Source: Phoebastria nigripes
Lineage: Eukaryota > Chordata > Aves > Procellariiformes > Diomedeidae
NCBI GenBank assembly: GCA_035582835.1
Contig: JAYKAV010003143.1
Span: forward strand, 495,435-559,434
Direction of reading: 5' to 3'
Length of the DNA: 64,000 nucleotides
Under the pieces are notes generated by a model. That model was not told the origin of the DNA, did no database searches, and worked only from the letters and a program-made list of their open reading frames with translations. The translations under genes were made by a program, and so were the position numbers. This document shows, piece after piece, positions 1 through 26,960 of the stretch. Numbering within the stretch: the stretch's first letter is position 1; each line of letters starts with the position of its first letter.

Positions 1-570
1 GAGTTTAAAGACCCTGAGGAGTTTACTAATAACTGCAAGTAAGGTAGTATTAGCCACCAGGAAACTTACTCATACCATCTAATACTTTAGACTCTACTAC
101 AGATGCTTAAGTTCAGGAAATGCCTATCTTCTATGTTCTCAGATTAACAGAAAGAGACATGACAGATACCTGTCTGGACAGATAACTGTCTAGTGCTCAC
201 AGGTCCTTTGATCCAATTTCTTTGAAAAATCCAGGCTGGCAGGCACATAAGATCCTTATCCATTTTATAGAGGTTGCAAGAACCAGACAATAGAGCACTA
301 AACTATTCTTTGTACCTACTTTTAAAGCATTCAGAAACAGTGAAGACAGACAGAATGAAGAAAGTAAATATTTTTTTTTTTTTTTTAAGGAACTGCCAAA
401 AGATGTCAATACTGCATCTAAACCAGGAAGACTGTGCAGAGCCTTTCTAAAGAACCTAGGCTTTTCTATCACCTAGGAAATGTGGAAGTAGCATACCTTA
501 AAAAAAGGAGAACCACTTTTCCCATTATCAACACAAGTTGGGGATGGGGTTTTTATTCACATGTCCTTAC
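1..570. other. HSPA4L intron, truncated by the window edge
   Basis: Intron DNA downstream of the GTAAGG donor. It contains a 16-base T run at 371-386 and no recognisable exon on either strand. Confidence 0.7.
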
Positions 571-16029
<15,459 letters not shown>

Positions 16030-16131
16030 CTACAGCGGCAGCGGCGACCGTCTGGTCTGCTGGGACCCGGCTCCTCGCCCGTCTCTCCCCCACTGCGGAG
16101 CACCGGCCACCAACCGGCAGTTACTCTCCTC

Positions 16132-16143
16132 TGCGCAGGCGCG
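16132..16143. promoter_or_regulatory. NRF1-like site
   Basis: TGCGCAGGCGCG differs at one position from the NRF1 palindrome (YGCGCAYGCGCR). It is about 145 bp upstream of the HSPA4L ATG, in the CpG island. Confidence 0.4.
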
Positions 16144-16192
16144 CTGTGCCGGCCGGCGGGGAATCCGCCAGGCGCCGGCTACGGCTTCGGCA

Positions 16193-16203
16193 CTTTCCGG
16201 AAG
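16193..16203. promoter_or_regulatory. ETS-factor palindrome
   Basis: CTTTCCGGAAG holds ETS cores (GGAA) on both strands, about 205 bp upstream of the HSPA4L ATG and 34 bp from the heat-shock element. It is a common CpG-island promoter motif (GABP type). Factor identity is inference. Confidence 0.45.
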
Positions 16204-16236
16204 GGCTCGGGCTGCGCTGGCTGCGGGCGACGCGCG

Positions 16237-16254
16237 TTCGAGAAAGATCTGGAA
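16237..16254. promoter_or_regulatory. Heat-shock element (four units)
   Basis: The 18 bases TTCGAGAAAGATCTGGAA form four alternating 5-bp units: TTC-GAA-(A)TC-GAA. Three units are perfect and one has a single mismatch. This is the HSF1-binding architecture. It lies about 250 bp upstream of the HSPA4L ATG. Hsp110 genes are known stress-induced HSF1 targets, so the site probably drives HSPA4L induction. Confidence 0.75.
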
Positions 16255-16320
16255 AGGGAGGGAGACGGCGTTATCTAGAGCGACACCCCGCGCCCAGACG
16301 TCAGAACTGCGGCGGGACAC

Positions 16321-16342
16321 GCCCCCGCCCCCGCCCCCCCCC
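16321..16342 (-). promoter_or_regulatory. Tandem GC boxes / G-quadruplex motif on the sense strand
   Basis: The plus strand has repeated CCCCCG units, so the HSPA4L sense strand carries runs of five or more G separated by single C. These are GC boxes for SP/KLF factors and also fit a G-quadruplex pattern. A TTTAA box lies immediately upstream on the sense strand. Confidence 0.5.
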
Positions 16343-16607
16343 TTAAAGGAGCCGGCGGGCAGAAGCGGCCGTCTCTCGCCCGGCGGCAGCTGCGCGGGTG
16401 GGCGCTCGGTGGGGCGGGGGTGACACCGCGGTGTCTGCGTTAACGATGCGGCGGTGCCTGGCGCTGAACACTGACACCTGCCCTCGCCTGCCATTGTAAT
16501 GTACGAGTTGGTTGCGACACAATATAATTTAATGCGATTATAACAATCTAGTGTAATTACCGCTGGGCGACCATGAGGCCGATTAACACAGCCGTCCTCG
16601 GCAGCTG

Positions 16608-16616
16608 TGAGTCAGC
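16608..16616 (+). promoter_or_regulatory. AP-1 / CNC-sMaf site
   Basis: TGAGTCAGC contains the full AP-1 heptamer TGAGTCA and fits the NRF2/small-Maf antioxidant-element core (TGA[GC]nnnGC). It lies about 620 bp upstream of the HSPA4L ATG. It overlaps the candidate plus-strand donor GTGAGT, so the two readings compete. Confidence 0.4.
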
Positions 16617-17010
16617 CGCAGGAGCGGGCCGCGGGGCCGGCCGTCCTTCACCGCGGGATCCCAGACCTGCCGGCCCAGGGCCCTGCCCGCTCACCGCTGG
16701 GGTGAGGAGAGGGGCAGAGGCCCCGAGTTCCGGGGGAGGTGGATGGCCGGGCAGCTTGGAAAACCCCCGGCATCCCACGGCGCGGGGTTAGCCCCAGTAT
16801 CGGAAAGCAGTTAGGCATCGAAAATGAAAGCCAGGCGTTCGTGTCCGAAACAGGTGGGGATTCCTCCTGGTGCCAGGGACGGGCAGAGACTTGGGACCTT
16901 CGAGTCCCGTCTTTCTCCCTCCCACCACCACCACAGACGGAAGAGCTGTCCCCAGTTTGTGCCTACGTATTCCCAGAAGCGCCCTCATCTTTGTCATTCT
17001 TCTTTCCTAG

Positions 17011-17150
17011 GAAAAAAGGTGTCTCGAAACCTGAGTGTATCTGCTGCAGTTACCCCATTTTTTATGGGTGTCATTTTGTCACTGATGTATGTCCTCCAAG
17101 GATGGAGGACCAAAACTCTACAAAACATAGCTACAGGCTGGAAAAGCTCC
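17011..17150 (+). other. Candidate exon of a divergent plus-strand transcript
   Basis: A long pyrimidine tract and TTTCCTAG acceptor precede 140 bases that end at a near-perfect GTAAGTATT donor. The exon starts about 1.0 kb from the HSPA4L ATG on the opposite strand. Two frames are open. One would encode a hydrophobic stretch (SAAVTPFFMGVILSLMYVLQ followed by GWRTK), which looks like a single-pass membrane segment; the other is cysteine-rich. A possible first exon ends at 16606, but joining it to this exon puts a TGA at the junction in the membrane-like frame. I do not recognise the protein. A divergent long noncoding RNA is at least as likely. Confidence 0.3.
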
Positions 17151-19205
17151 GTAAGTATTTATTTGCTTCTAAAAAAGACGTCTCAATTTCACACAGCAAT
17201 ATGACATCTTTCTGGCGCAGCATGTGACACTGCGCTGCACAGTTTTGTTCCACTGGAGACTAAAAATAAGTGCTAAACCACTAAACTAGATGTGCATCCC
17301 TGTCAAGAGTTTTGGTTATCTCTCCATTTGTTACTGTTTCAATGGTCTACTTCACAACTAGAATTTTCCTAGTGAAGATGACATGCCATTTCCCTCCAAA
17401 ACCTCCAGAACCAAGAGAAGCCACTGTTAAATAGAGTTATTTGTAACACAACTACTATTTATTAGTACAAGCAATTAACCACCTCATTTCCCTTGCTGGT
17501 ATTAGGATCAGAAAGGCAAACTGGGTCCAGTCCCATCTGCAGTAGCCAGGGAGACAAATCCCAACTCAGGTTTCTGCTCTGCTGTTTCAATCCCTGTTAC
17601 AAAACCAGTTCTCAGTGATTCAAGGTATTGCAGCATCCCGCTTCTGCAGCACCACCTGAAGCTAACTCCTGACTGAAAAGAAACCTTGGGCCAAGAGATT
17701 ATATGCAAATACTCTTGTGTAGCTATGCAACATCACTAAGCCAGGCCCAGAAGAAGTTGTGCAACCTTGCAGCAGGGGAACAAGCCATCTCTGCAGAAGT
17801 GCTGGCATGTCTCGCATGTCAGCAGGATAAATCAGCCTGTACGCAGCTTCGCACTGCCACTGCAGTGTTGTTTCTGGCAACGAAGCCAGCTGGTTTCAAG
17901 CTGCAGTCAGGAACGCAGACGTATGTAGACACTCATGATAGCGACAGGGAAAGTGCCAGTGGACTTTTTATTTGCTTTGTCAAGAGTAAGGCTGTTATGA
18001 GTTGGGAGATGAGATCATAAGCAGGATAAGCCAAACTCTTAAAAGTATTTCATAAAAGTCTTGTTTGCGTGCTTCANTGTCATACTGATTGCCCAGTCTG
18101 CAAGTATGAACAAAATTCACTCAAGTCAGATTAGCCACAAGCTTGCCCGAGCATATCCCCCCAATCATCTACTGTCACTGTAGCAATCTTGGAATTGGTG
18201 TTGTCCGAGTTTTTCTAGTTCTTGGCCTGTGGATCACATCTGATTTTTTAGCAGCTAAAAGAATATTTGTACTAACTCAAGGAGCTAAGGGTTTTGTGTG
18301 AAACTTAATGGTTGTGGAGAAATGTTAGGAACATTTGTTAGCCTTAATTTCTTCGAACCTAAACATTTAAATAAAGGCCTCCTAAATGCTTTCTTGAGTC
18401 CCTAAGTTACCAATATTCCACAAGGTTTGGTTTCTTTTTCCTTTCCCTATTGAAAATTATTATCTCAGAAATAAAAATAAGAGTCTCCTCACTTATATAC
18501 ACTGTAAGATTTATCCTCAATACTGACAAGAATCCTCAGCCATTTAAAAATTTCCTCCAGAAATAATGTATTAAGTGTTCTAAGTCTCTCGGTGCTTGGG
18601 TCTCCACATTTTTGGGCTGTGTTTTGGCTTAAAATGCTGCCAGCGAGACTAGAGTCTTCTCAATGTTGTTTGAGGGATGGGACAGAGAGAAGAGTGAGTT
18701 GCTGTATTTCTTAATGCCAATTTAAAAAAAAAAGTAAACTCCTTTGCTGTCTTGACTTGTGCTTTGAAATACCATGAAAACACATCAACGGTCTAGAAAT
18801 AGGTTTTCCTTTTACTGTGGTTCATGTAGAAGCTGTAGCAGGCTGATATGTACACATACTTACAATGGGCTCTGCTGACAGGCTAGGGAGACTGCTGTTA
18901 CCGAAATACATTCAAGTACATGCCGTAATTTAAAATTCAAGATGTGTAACATTTAATATGAATAAAACTGAAACATTGAGAATTTTAAACAAGAGGCAAG
19001 TATTTTCTTGGATTCATTTCTTGAATGAAATGAAAACAGTGCTCTTCAGTTCCCTGAAAACAAATTATTTAATTTAGTACATGCTTAGTCACAAAAACAT
19101 CCAAATAATTTCTTAAAAGTATTGTTTGTGTAACACTTAAACTAAAAATACGCTATGCAAACAATGAGAATTCTATCATGAACACTGTACAAGCAAAATA
19201 GATGT
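17151..19205. other. Intergenic DNA between HSPA4L and SLC25A31
   Basis: Mostly AT-rich unique DNA with a few unresolved bases. Short open frames at 17508-18020 exist on both strands, but none resembles a known protein. I found no RNA gene or recognised repeat. Confidence 0.6.
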
Positions 19206-19418
19206 TCACTCACTATTGTAATCAGATCCTGAACTCTCTGAAACATCGAGATTAAAAATGTTCTTAATTTTGTCATAAAGAACTAGCACTAAGGCTCCTC
19301 CTGTTCCACGAAGGATGTTGGAGAATGCTCCACGGAAGAAAGCATTAAGCCCCTCTCGCTCGTATATTTTCATAAAGCAGTCAATGGTTCCTTTATATTN
19401 ATGTTCAGTCTTGCCGCT
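19206..19418 (-). pseudogene. SLC25A31: SLC25A31 exon 6 (C terminus)
   Basis: This exon reads [36 protein letters not shown] and ends [14 protein letters not shown] before TGA at 19206-19208. The last third-repeat arginine (ILRGTGG) is kept. An N at 19400 leaves the codon NAA open (glutamine or stop). Confidence 0.92.
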
Positions 19419-22365
19419 CTGCACACAATTAATAAGGACAAATCATTATGGCACTGCACTGAGAAAGAAACTTAGATGTCCACCAAAATTTGTCTTTCTT
19501 TAGTAAAGAACACTAAGGAACTTTTTCCTAGTGTTTCGCTTACTGCAAAGGAGTGATCTTTTAGTTAATAAATATTTATCTGATGTAATGCTCTGTTAGC
19601 TGGTTCCAATAGCTAAATTTAGAAAGGCTGTGATCCTTCTTCTGATGCTTCTTTTAAGCTTTACTGGGCAAGTAGAAGGCTTAGGAATTAAATGAGGTCA
19701 CTCCAGTCCTAAGGGTGCTCTGAATTGTTTCAATGCTATTAAAACTTCCACAGCTCTTTTTTTTTTTTTCCCCCCTTCTTTAGTACCACTGAAATATTTT
19801 TATACCAAGTAGATTTCCGTTCATTAGTAATCANTAGAGTCCTCTAAAAAATGTTAGGTCTTGACTAGCATGATAATGTAAAAACATAGGAAGGCTAAGG
19901 AGAAGCGCAGTCCAGTTTTCATCTAGCCCACCTTGTTTCTGAGCATTAATTTGCTCGACAAACAAAAACAAAGCAAAAAGGAGGATTTGTTACTTAGAGA
20001 CCTCAGCACCATGTTCACTAAAACTTGCTTCGAGTGCTTACAGGTGAAGGAAGTGAAGGATGACAAGCAGTGAATGTTCACATGCACGCATATGACCTTT
20101 ACAGTACAAGTCAGAGCTGAAGTACTGAACTCTCCCTTTAGCTTTTTCCAAGTGCAGTGTGACTGCAAATCATGCCAACTCCTTTAAGTTTTGAAAATTT
20201 CAGCAGCGGAGTAGAGACAGCCCAGAGGAACACTGTGTGGCCGTTCTCTGCGCAGCAGAGCCCTTGGGAAATACTCTTGCCCACTGTGGAACTCAGCATA
20301 ATGACGACAGCCAATCTTTCAGATACTCTGAGTAACACCACAGCTCTGACAAAGCGGTTTTTTGTAGATGTGCTTGGTGAACTGTCAAACAATTCCTGTT
20401 TTGGAACTGCAGTCTCTTCAGGATTGGAGGACTGTATTAGGAACTGACACTGGTTTTTGTCTTCGCTAGCAAAAAACAAGTACACTTTTTTTGAGAGAGA
20501 TTAATCCAAAATCCCTATCTTTATGTGAAATTCTGCTGGAAAGACGACACTAGTTTTTTTACTTAATGTTGAAGATTTGACTTAAATTAGCTACATCTTA
20601 CGTCAAATCCACCTGCAATATCAAGGTAAGGTTCTAGACTCTCTATAATGGCAGAAAGATAATCTTGCCTGTTTCAGGCCTTTGTGATACACTCTGCAGC
20701 TAATAAAGTGACGTTTGAATTTTCTGATGAAGAGAGTGTTACATTTTGTTACATGTTCTGTTAGGAATCAAGGTATGAGATCACTATAGATTTCCTGAAC
20801 ATAATAAATGCAGGAATATTCACATAAATCAATATAAATAAGCATAGTACCATAGCTAAAAAGCATTTAAAATATTTTGGTTTGAATCTACATGAATATA
20901 TACAAATGAAAGGATATTTGGTAATGGTTATTACTGCTTAGCTGACAGAAATCAACTTTGCTGAAAGCAGCAACTGTACTGTGCTCATTATTTCAGAAAG
21001 TTATCCCATCTGGCAAATATAATTTAACTGAAGAATTAATAGGTGCTGTATTTAATTTAGGGCTTCCTCTTGGATCAGAATAAACATCATGATAAGAAAT
21101 TGATAAAAATCCTAATAATCAGCTTTATTTGTACCTGAAGCTTCAAAACTACATGAATGAAAAAAGGACACCACACGAAATATATTTATACATCCACAAC
21201 ATATATACGTCCTCTCATTCTCATCCTCTTTTGAGCTAGTAAACCCATTACCTTATTTCATATGATTATAATTTCTGTTTTTAATAATCTTATAACTATT
21301 CTCTATCCTAGTGGTAAGTTAATTACCAGAAATACAGGCAATGTTTTGGTAAAGCCTCAGAAAGCACAGTACTTATGAATAAAGACAGCATTAACTGTAG
21401 GCCTACTGCTGATTAAGCAGATAGAGCAGAATCTGAAGACAGTGAAATCATACTTAGTCTGAAATGAAGAAGTCAGTAGCGCTAATGGTGTTTGCCCACT
21501 GGAAGCTTCAAGGATTTCTGTTGTTTAGGACAGATTACCAGAGGTATGCAGGCATTCCGTAAGAATCCAAGTATCTCCTAGGATTTTTTGAAAGCACCCA
21601 AGCAAGTTCTATGCCAACATTTATTCTGATTTTCGTTTGACTTCCTGGAGTACCGAGAGAGAAGAACATACTCCCGAAACAAAACATAGAGACACTTCTT
21701 TGGGACTAACAACTCCTTTCTATTATCAGATGGCAAAACTTCCTCAGGGATGCAGGGAACAAGGTCCTGATTTTTCAAGAGCATTTTTGTGGTTTTTTAT
21801 TTCATGTTTGAGGATGATCTTCATAGCAAGAATTTGTATTATTAAATGTACTTCAAATGCTACTGAACTACCTAGTAAAATTACCTAATAGCTAGCGACA
21901 AGATCCAACATTAATTGCTAATAATACACTATCATACCCATGACATGCTGAGAAATAATTCTCAGCTTGTACGGAGCTTTGAAGATTACTGATTCTACCT
22001 CGCACCTGAAGAACAGCTGTTTGCCACAAAGATCGTTTTTCTAACTGCATTAGCTGGGCTAATAAAGGATATTATTCTACCCACAAACCTGTCTTACTCC
22101 AAATATCTGGCTTCTGAGTAGGAAAAAGAAAACAGATCCTGTCTTTCTACTAAAAGCTCTCACCAAGCCGTGAACTGAACATACTTTTACCAGACTCCCA
22201 CAATACTATTATTTAATTTTTCTTCTTGTCTTTCTGGAGATGTTTCCACTTTTTTTCTGATTAGAATCTCGCCTGCTGTAAGGCTATACAGCGCTTCAAT
22301 TAGCACATCAAACTTCAAAAACCTAGTAAGTAATTTTCAGAAAAGGATTGCAAGCTAGACCGTAC

Positions 22366-22491
22366 CTGCATCATCATGCGTCTCCTAACAGTGTCAAAAG
22401 GATAAGACAGCATTCCTGAGCAAGTAGTCACAACTTGAGCAATGAAAAAGGAAAGACTGAATGGAGTTTGTTTTGGATTTGGTAATAATCC
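22366..22491 (-). pseudogene. SLC25A31: SLC25A31 exon 5 with carrier signature
   Basis: This exon has 42 codons: [20 protein letters not shown], then [14 protein letters not shown]. The third PX[DE]XX[KR] motif and the ADP/ATP carrier signature RRRMMM are intact. Acceptor TTGCAG and donor GTACGG. Confidence 0.92.
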
Positions 22492-22749
22492 CTGCAAAAT
22501 AAAACAAAAATGGAAGCCTGTACAGATTCTGTAAAACGTATGTCAAATCCAGCAGATACCAAGTATAACTTTGATCATTTCTGTTGTTAATCCTACTGTA
22601 AAATGACTTGGCTCTTCAGTGATATACTCTATTGAGCACAAATAACTGTAAAGACAAAAGCTGTAACTAACACCCTCATTAGTTCATAATAAATATTTAA
22701 AATCTCATNATAAAGATTTAAAATGTGCATTTTTGTTTGTAAAGGCTAC

Positions 22750-22904
22750 CTTAATGGTGTCATAACATCCAAAATAGGAGGCTCGGTATACAATGGTTCC
22801 CTGTACTGAAACACCAAAACCCTGGTACAGGCCAGGAAGTCCATCTGTCTTGGTGACTGTATTATTAAAATCACAAAGTCCCTGGAACTGTCACTCAGCA
22901 GCAC
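22750..22904 (-). pseudogene. SLC25A31: SLC25A31 exon 4 with premature stop
   Basis: The exon begins GAAE then TGA (22891-22893) then QFQGL; as I recall the human sequence, the stop position is arginine, codon CGN. Downstream the frame is perfect: GLYQGFGVSVQ, VYRASYFGCYDTIK. Its length (51 codons plus a split codon) is the same as in human from memory. A transcript with this stop would lose the last third of the second repeat and the whole third repeat. Confidence 0.92.
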
Positions 22905-24195
22905 CTAATATAAAAGAAATTTATGCACATTGTTATGCTTTACAAAAGCCCTTCTCTTTAGTTTAAACAACTCTGTGTGACTGAAACATTTAACATTATC
23001 AAAATTATATGAAAAACACAGTAGGTCATTGTTTCCTCCACTTAGGAATGAAGCATAAAGAAGAAATCGAGACACAAGGATGGATGAAGACAGTTTATTC
23101 AAACAGATAGTGGTATCCAGTTGCTGAAACACTTTCAGGTCAAATAACTACCATTCCAATTTTGTCCTCATTCAGCAGAATACTTATGTATGAATTCTCT
23201 TACCCTCTCTCTGAGAAGAATTTTTTCTATGTAATACCATGCTTTCACTTCCTCCCCGCGCATTCATACTCAAATTTATTGGAAGTGTTACTCATTTCAG
23301 CTTTTCCCTATAGGGGAACACTAGCCACAAGCTGCGAGAAAGTTAAAAAAAATCCACTTTTTATATCTGTAGATTCTTCATGTTTCCACAGGTAACTACA
23401 CCCAAGCTCTTAGGATTCTCTACAGGTGAAAACACAGCAAGCAATAAACTGATCTTTGAAGGAAGAACTTCAAACTGTACACCTTCTTATACTGAAGGCA
23501 TCATGAAAATATTCATTCGGCCCAAGTACAGGGCACAGAAAGCAATAGGCAGAGACAAACAGCCAATTCCTGGGACAACCCTGCACAGCACAGACAGTAA
23601 CTGGAGTTAACTTGTCCCATTGCAGGCAAATCAGGAAAGCCAACAACAATACAGAAAGCAGAGATTTCTTTCTCTCTGCTGCAAAGCCTTCCAGACACAG
23701 TTTTTGGGAAATTAGTTTTATCTATTTGAATGAATGAAGCATACGTCTAGAGACATATACTACCCAAAACGTTTGTTGAAAATCTTCAGTTGATACTCTT
23801 GATATAGAGCAAGGATGGTCATTAGCTCTTTAAATGACACCCCATAAAACCATAGGTTAGCAAAAATTAAACTCCTCTAGTTTCTGGCATCCAAAGCTGG
23901 CAAAATTCAGTTAAACTTTTCCATACAGAATCTAAAAATAACACAAAACTTGAGAGCTATGTTATAGCACTATTTCCAAAGAATCCTCTTTCACTCACCT
24001 TCATCCTCTCCTTTTCAATAAAGATCTTACATTTCTTAACGCTTTTAAGTTTGTAATTGTGCAATGGTAAATTTTTAGGTAATAGAAAGAATTCTAATAC
24101 TGTTGAATATTGGTCTACCTCTAAAATGAAGTAAATATAAACAACCTGAGGCACATCAGATGAAACTGGAAGTGCCATTTAAGAGATTTCATTAC

Positions 24196-24313
24196 CTTTC
24201 CCAATATCAGCAGCTAAACGAGTTTGTGCGAAGTCTAACGGGTACTGCACACACATGGACGTTGCTCCTGCTGCTGCGCCAGAAGCCAGGTTTGCCAAAA
24301 ACCATTTCCAGAA
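24196..24313 (-). pseudogene. SLC25A31: SLC25A31 exon 3
   Basis: This exon encodes [20 protein letters not shown] and [16 protein letters not shown] with normal splice sites. The signature PLDFAR of repeat 2 reads PLDFAQ (codon 24224-24226, CAA), so the basic partner of the matrix salt bridge is missing. Confidence 0.9.
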
Positions 24314-26832
24314 CTGAAACACAAAAATTGCTGTATGCAGTTATGAAAATACAGTATTACAATACTATAATACTGACCTTTGTTGTAGATACTAAATGAA
24401 ACTTCAAAGCATGAAAAGTAAGATCTATCTGAAACGTATTATTTACAAAACAATAAAGAAACATGGCACTCTCAGAGTAAGACCTATACTGGGGTATTTC
24501 AAAATTTCCACTTGTGAAGATTCCCTGGCTATTCTTACATTTATTAAAAAGTATTTATAAGCTATTTTCTTTTTCAACTTCTGAATTATATGGTGGTCTT
24601 GTGACCCAGATAGCAGGTAACATCTTTCTCATCTATAATCATCCAGTCCTCCACAATCGGCCTGTGGATCTCCCCCATACAACAATTGTGCATCAACTCT
24701 CCATGATGGGGGAATGGAGAAACATAAAAATCAATGTACTTACTTTCACTGTGGCCCATACTGTTTACCAAATAAGAAAAAGCTAATCACACTAGAAGAA
24801 ACATTTTGCATAACATTTTTAGGTGGTGATATCTGACATAGCTCTGTTGACTTAAACAGCATCACAGGTACATCTTGTGTAGTAAATGCAGACCATGCAG
24901 ATGTACCCAAAAATCTCTTTTTATTTGCTGGTTCAGTAACAGCAACACTGTAGCTGTAGTAGTATGGAGTCCAGCATAGCTTAACTGCCCTAATATTTTA
25001 TTAGTTGTACAGAAGGCTTTGCAACCTGCCTTAGCTCATGTTGCTGCATAAACTGTTGTTAGTTGTAGTAGCAAGCAGGAGAGGGGGCAGCTGCAATCTG
25101 AAGATGCTTGACTGTGCCAGTATTGCCTTCNATACCAAGTGTTTGGCATGTAGATGTAGCCTGTCTTCTTTAACAGCAGCTCCTTTGCACTTTACAATCT
25201 AAAGGTTTCAGTAATTTTTTTTTTTTTTTTTTAAAATAATCCAGCTAAGCAAAAACTAACGCATGTAACCATATGGTCTTCCCCATTTCCTATCCTGCAC
25301 AAAACATGTAAGAAAGCATCCAAAGACCCTGAGCTTCAACAATGGGTATGCTACTTTGCTAAATACTATACTTCTAAAGAAATTAATCTTGAGTGCTATT
25401 CATGGAATGTTTCTAAAATTTGAGTCACAAGCTCATACACATGTAAGCCATCTGGAAACACTTCTAGGAGACGGAAAGGAGATTTGAAGAACTATAAACA
25501 CTGTGTTATTTATATCATGCATGTTTTACTTTTTCCACTGTACGAAAAGAAAGAAAACAGCAACCTTAAACACTTTACATACAAAATGACTATAATTGAA
25601 AAAGGACTGCTTAAGAATTTGCATGCAATACAAGGAGATTAATCATACTTTAATGACTGACAGCATTCCTCCTGGTCAGCACCACCAAAAAAGCCTGTGG
25701 CAAGAAAAGTTTCTGGCACTACAGTAAAAAACTGTCAACAAGAGAAAGCACAGAACATTGGATTTTTGTTTAAATTATCAAAACCTAATCAAAGAAATCC
25801 TAAAACAGATAACCTAAGACAGACACAAATAAAGCAGGTTTTCCAGCTATTTTCACATTAAACAAATTAGATACAAAGAACTTATTTTCCGTTTTGCTGA
25901 TAGGAATGAATTTTATGTAATTTGTCAAATGCCAGTATCAACATTTCACATTCAAAGACCAAGATTTCTGGTAATTAATTCACACAAGACCTCTGTGTCT
26001 TTCAAGAATCCATCCAAGGGACTTTTCCCAAGTACACAGAATTGCAAGGTAAGGCAGCATCGCCGAAAAGTTTAATTGCCTTTTTGAGCTACAACCTGAA
26101 ACTGCTCCTTTTCTGGCACATTGTACAAAACTAAGTTCTTAAAATGCTTTAACTATTGATAAGTATGTGTCTAGCTTTACATGTAGCAAGAAATCAGTTT
26201 TCAGTGTGAAGCATTACTTATCTACAGCAGTAATATGCACTTTACTACCTGTAAGTTTTATCTGACACGTACATACTAATGATTATCAAGAAAATAATGT
26301 GAAAAAAAACCAAAATGAGAGACTCCTGCTTGAGGGACACAACCCAAGAACTTCACACATTAGAATAAAAGCAGCTGTAATTTAATGTGAGTGAAATTAC
26401 AAACATAAAGGTTTTTGAGATGAGTACACGTTAATGCAATCTTAACTGTGAGAATGTAATTGGGGTTTTTGACAAAGCCCAGAAACAGGTGTCTGAGTCC
26501 AAGATTTTTCATATCCATCTTAATACTTACATCAATTAACTCCAAAATAATTACATGTCCTGAACAAAACTTTGAAAATTCTAACTGCAGTTATAAGCAG
26601 TTATTTACATGTACCTCAAAGTCATTAATCATTAAAGATCAAAAACCAGCTTTCATTACCTTCAACAATGAGCTACACAGTAATCCATGCTTGCTCCTCC
26701 TCTTATTATAAAATAAGCTCATCACAAAATATCACCGCTAATTACCACCCATGCTGAGAGAAAGAATTGCACAGCTCTTGACCAGATCTAGTTTGTTTAT
26801 TAAACAGAACTAATATGCAAGAGATTATTTAC

Positions 26833-26960
26833 CTGTTTTTCTTTATCCACGTTGGACGTGAAAATCTGTTTGTGTTTGTCCTTAAAAGCAAAGTTTAGAG
26901 CCTGTGTTGGGAAATACCATATGACATTTGCCAAATTGCCACGCCAAAAGCTGAAAAATC
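26833..26960 (-). pseudogene. SLC25A31: SLC25A31 exon 2
   Basis: This exon reads [20 protein letters not shown] and [11 protein letters not shown], with canonical borders (CTGTAG acceptor, GTAAAT donor). The codon at 26917-26919 is TGG where carriers have the substrate-contacting arginine of the IRYFPTQ motif (R79 in bovine ANT1 numbering). Confidence 0.9.

Noticed and set aside
20138..20485. Opposed open frames of 115 and 91 codons in the last SLC25A31 intron
   Set aside because: No family match, no splice context, and both strands are open together. It could be a degraded repeat, but I cannot support that.
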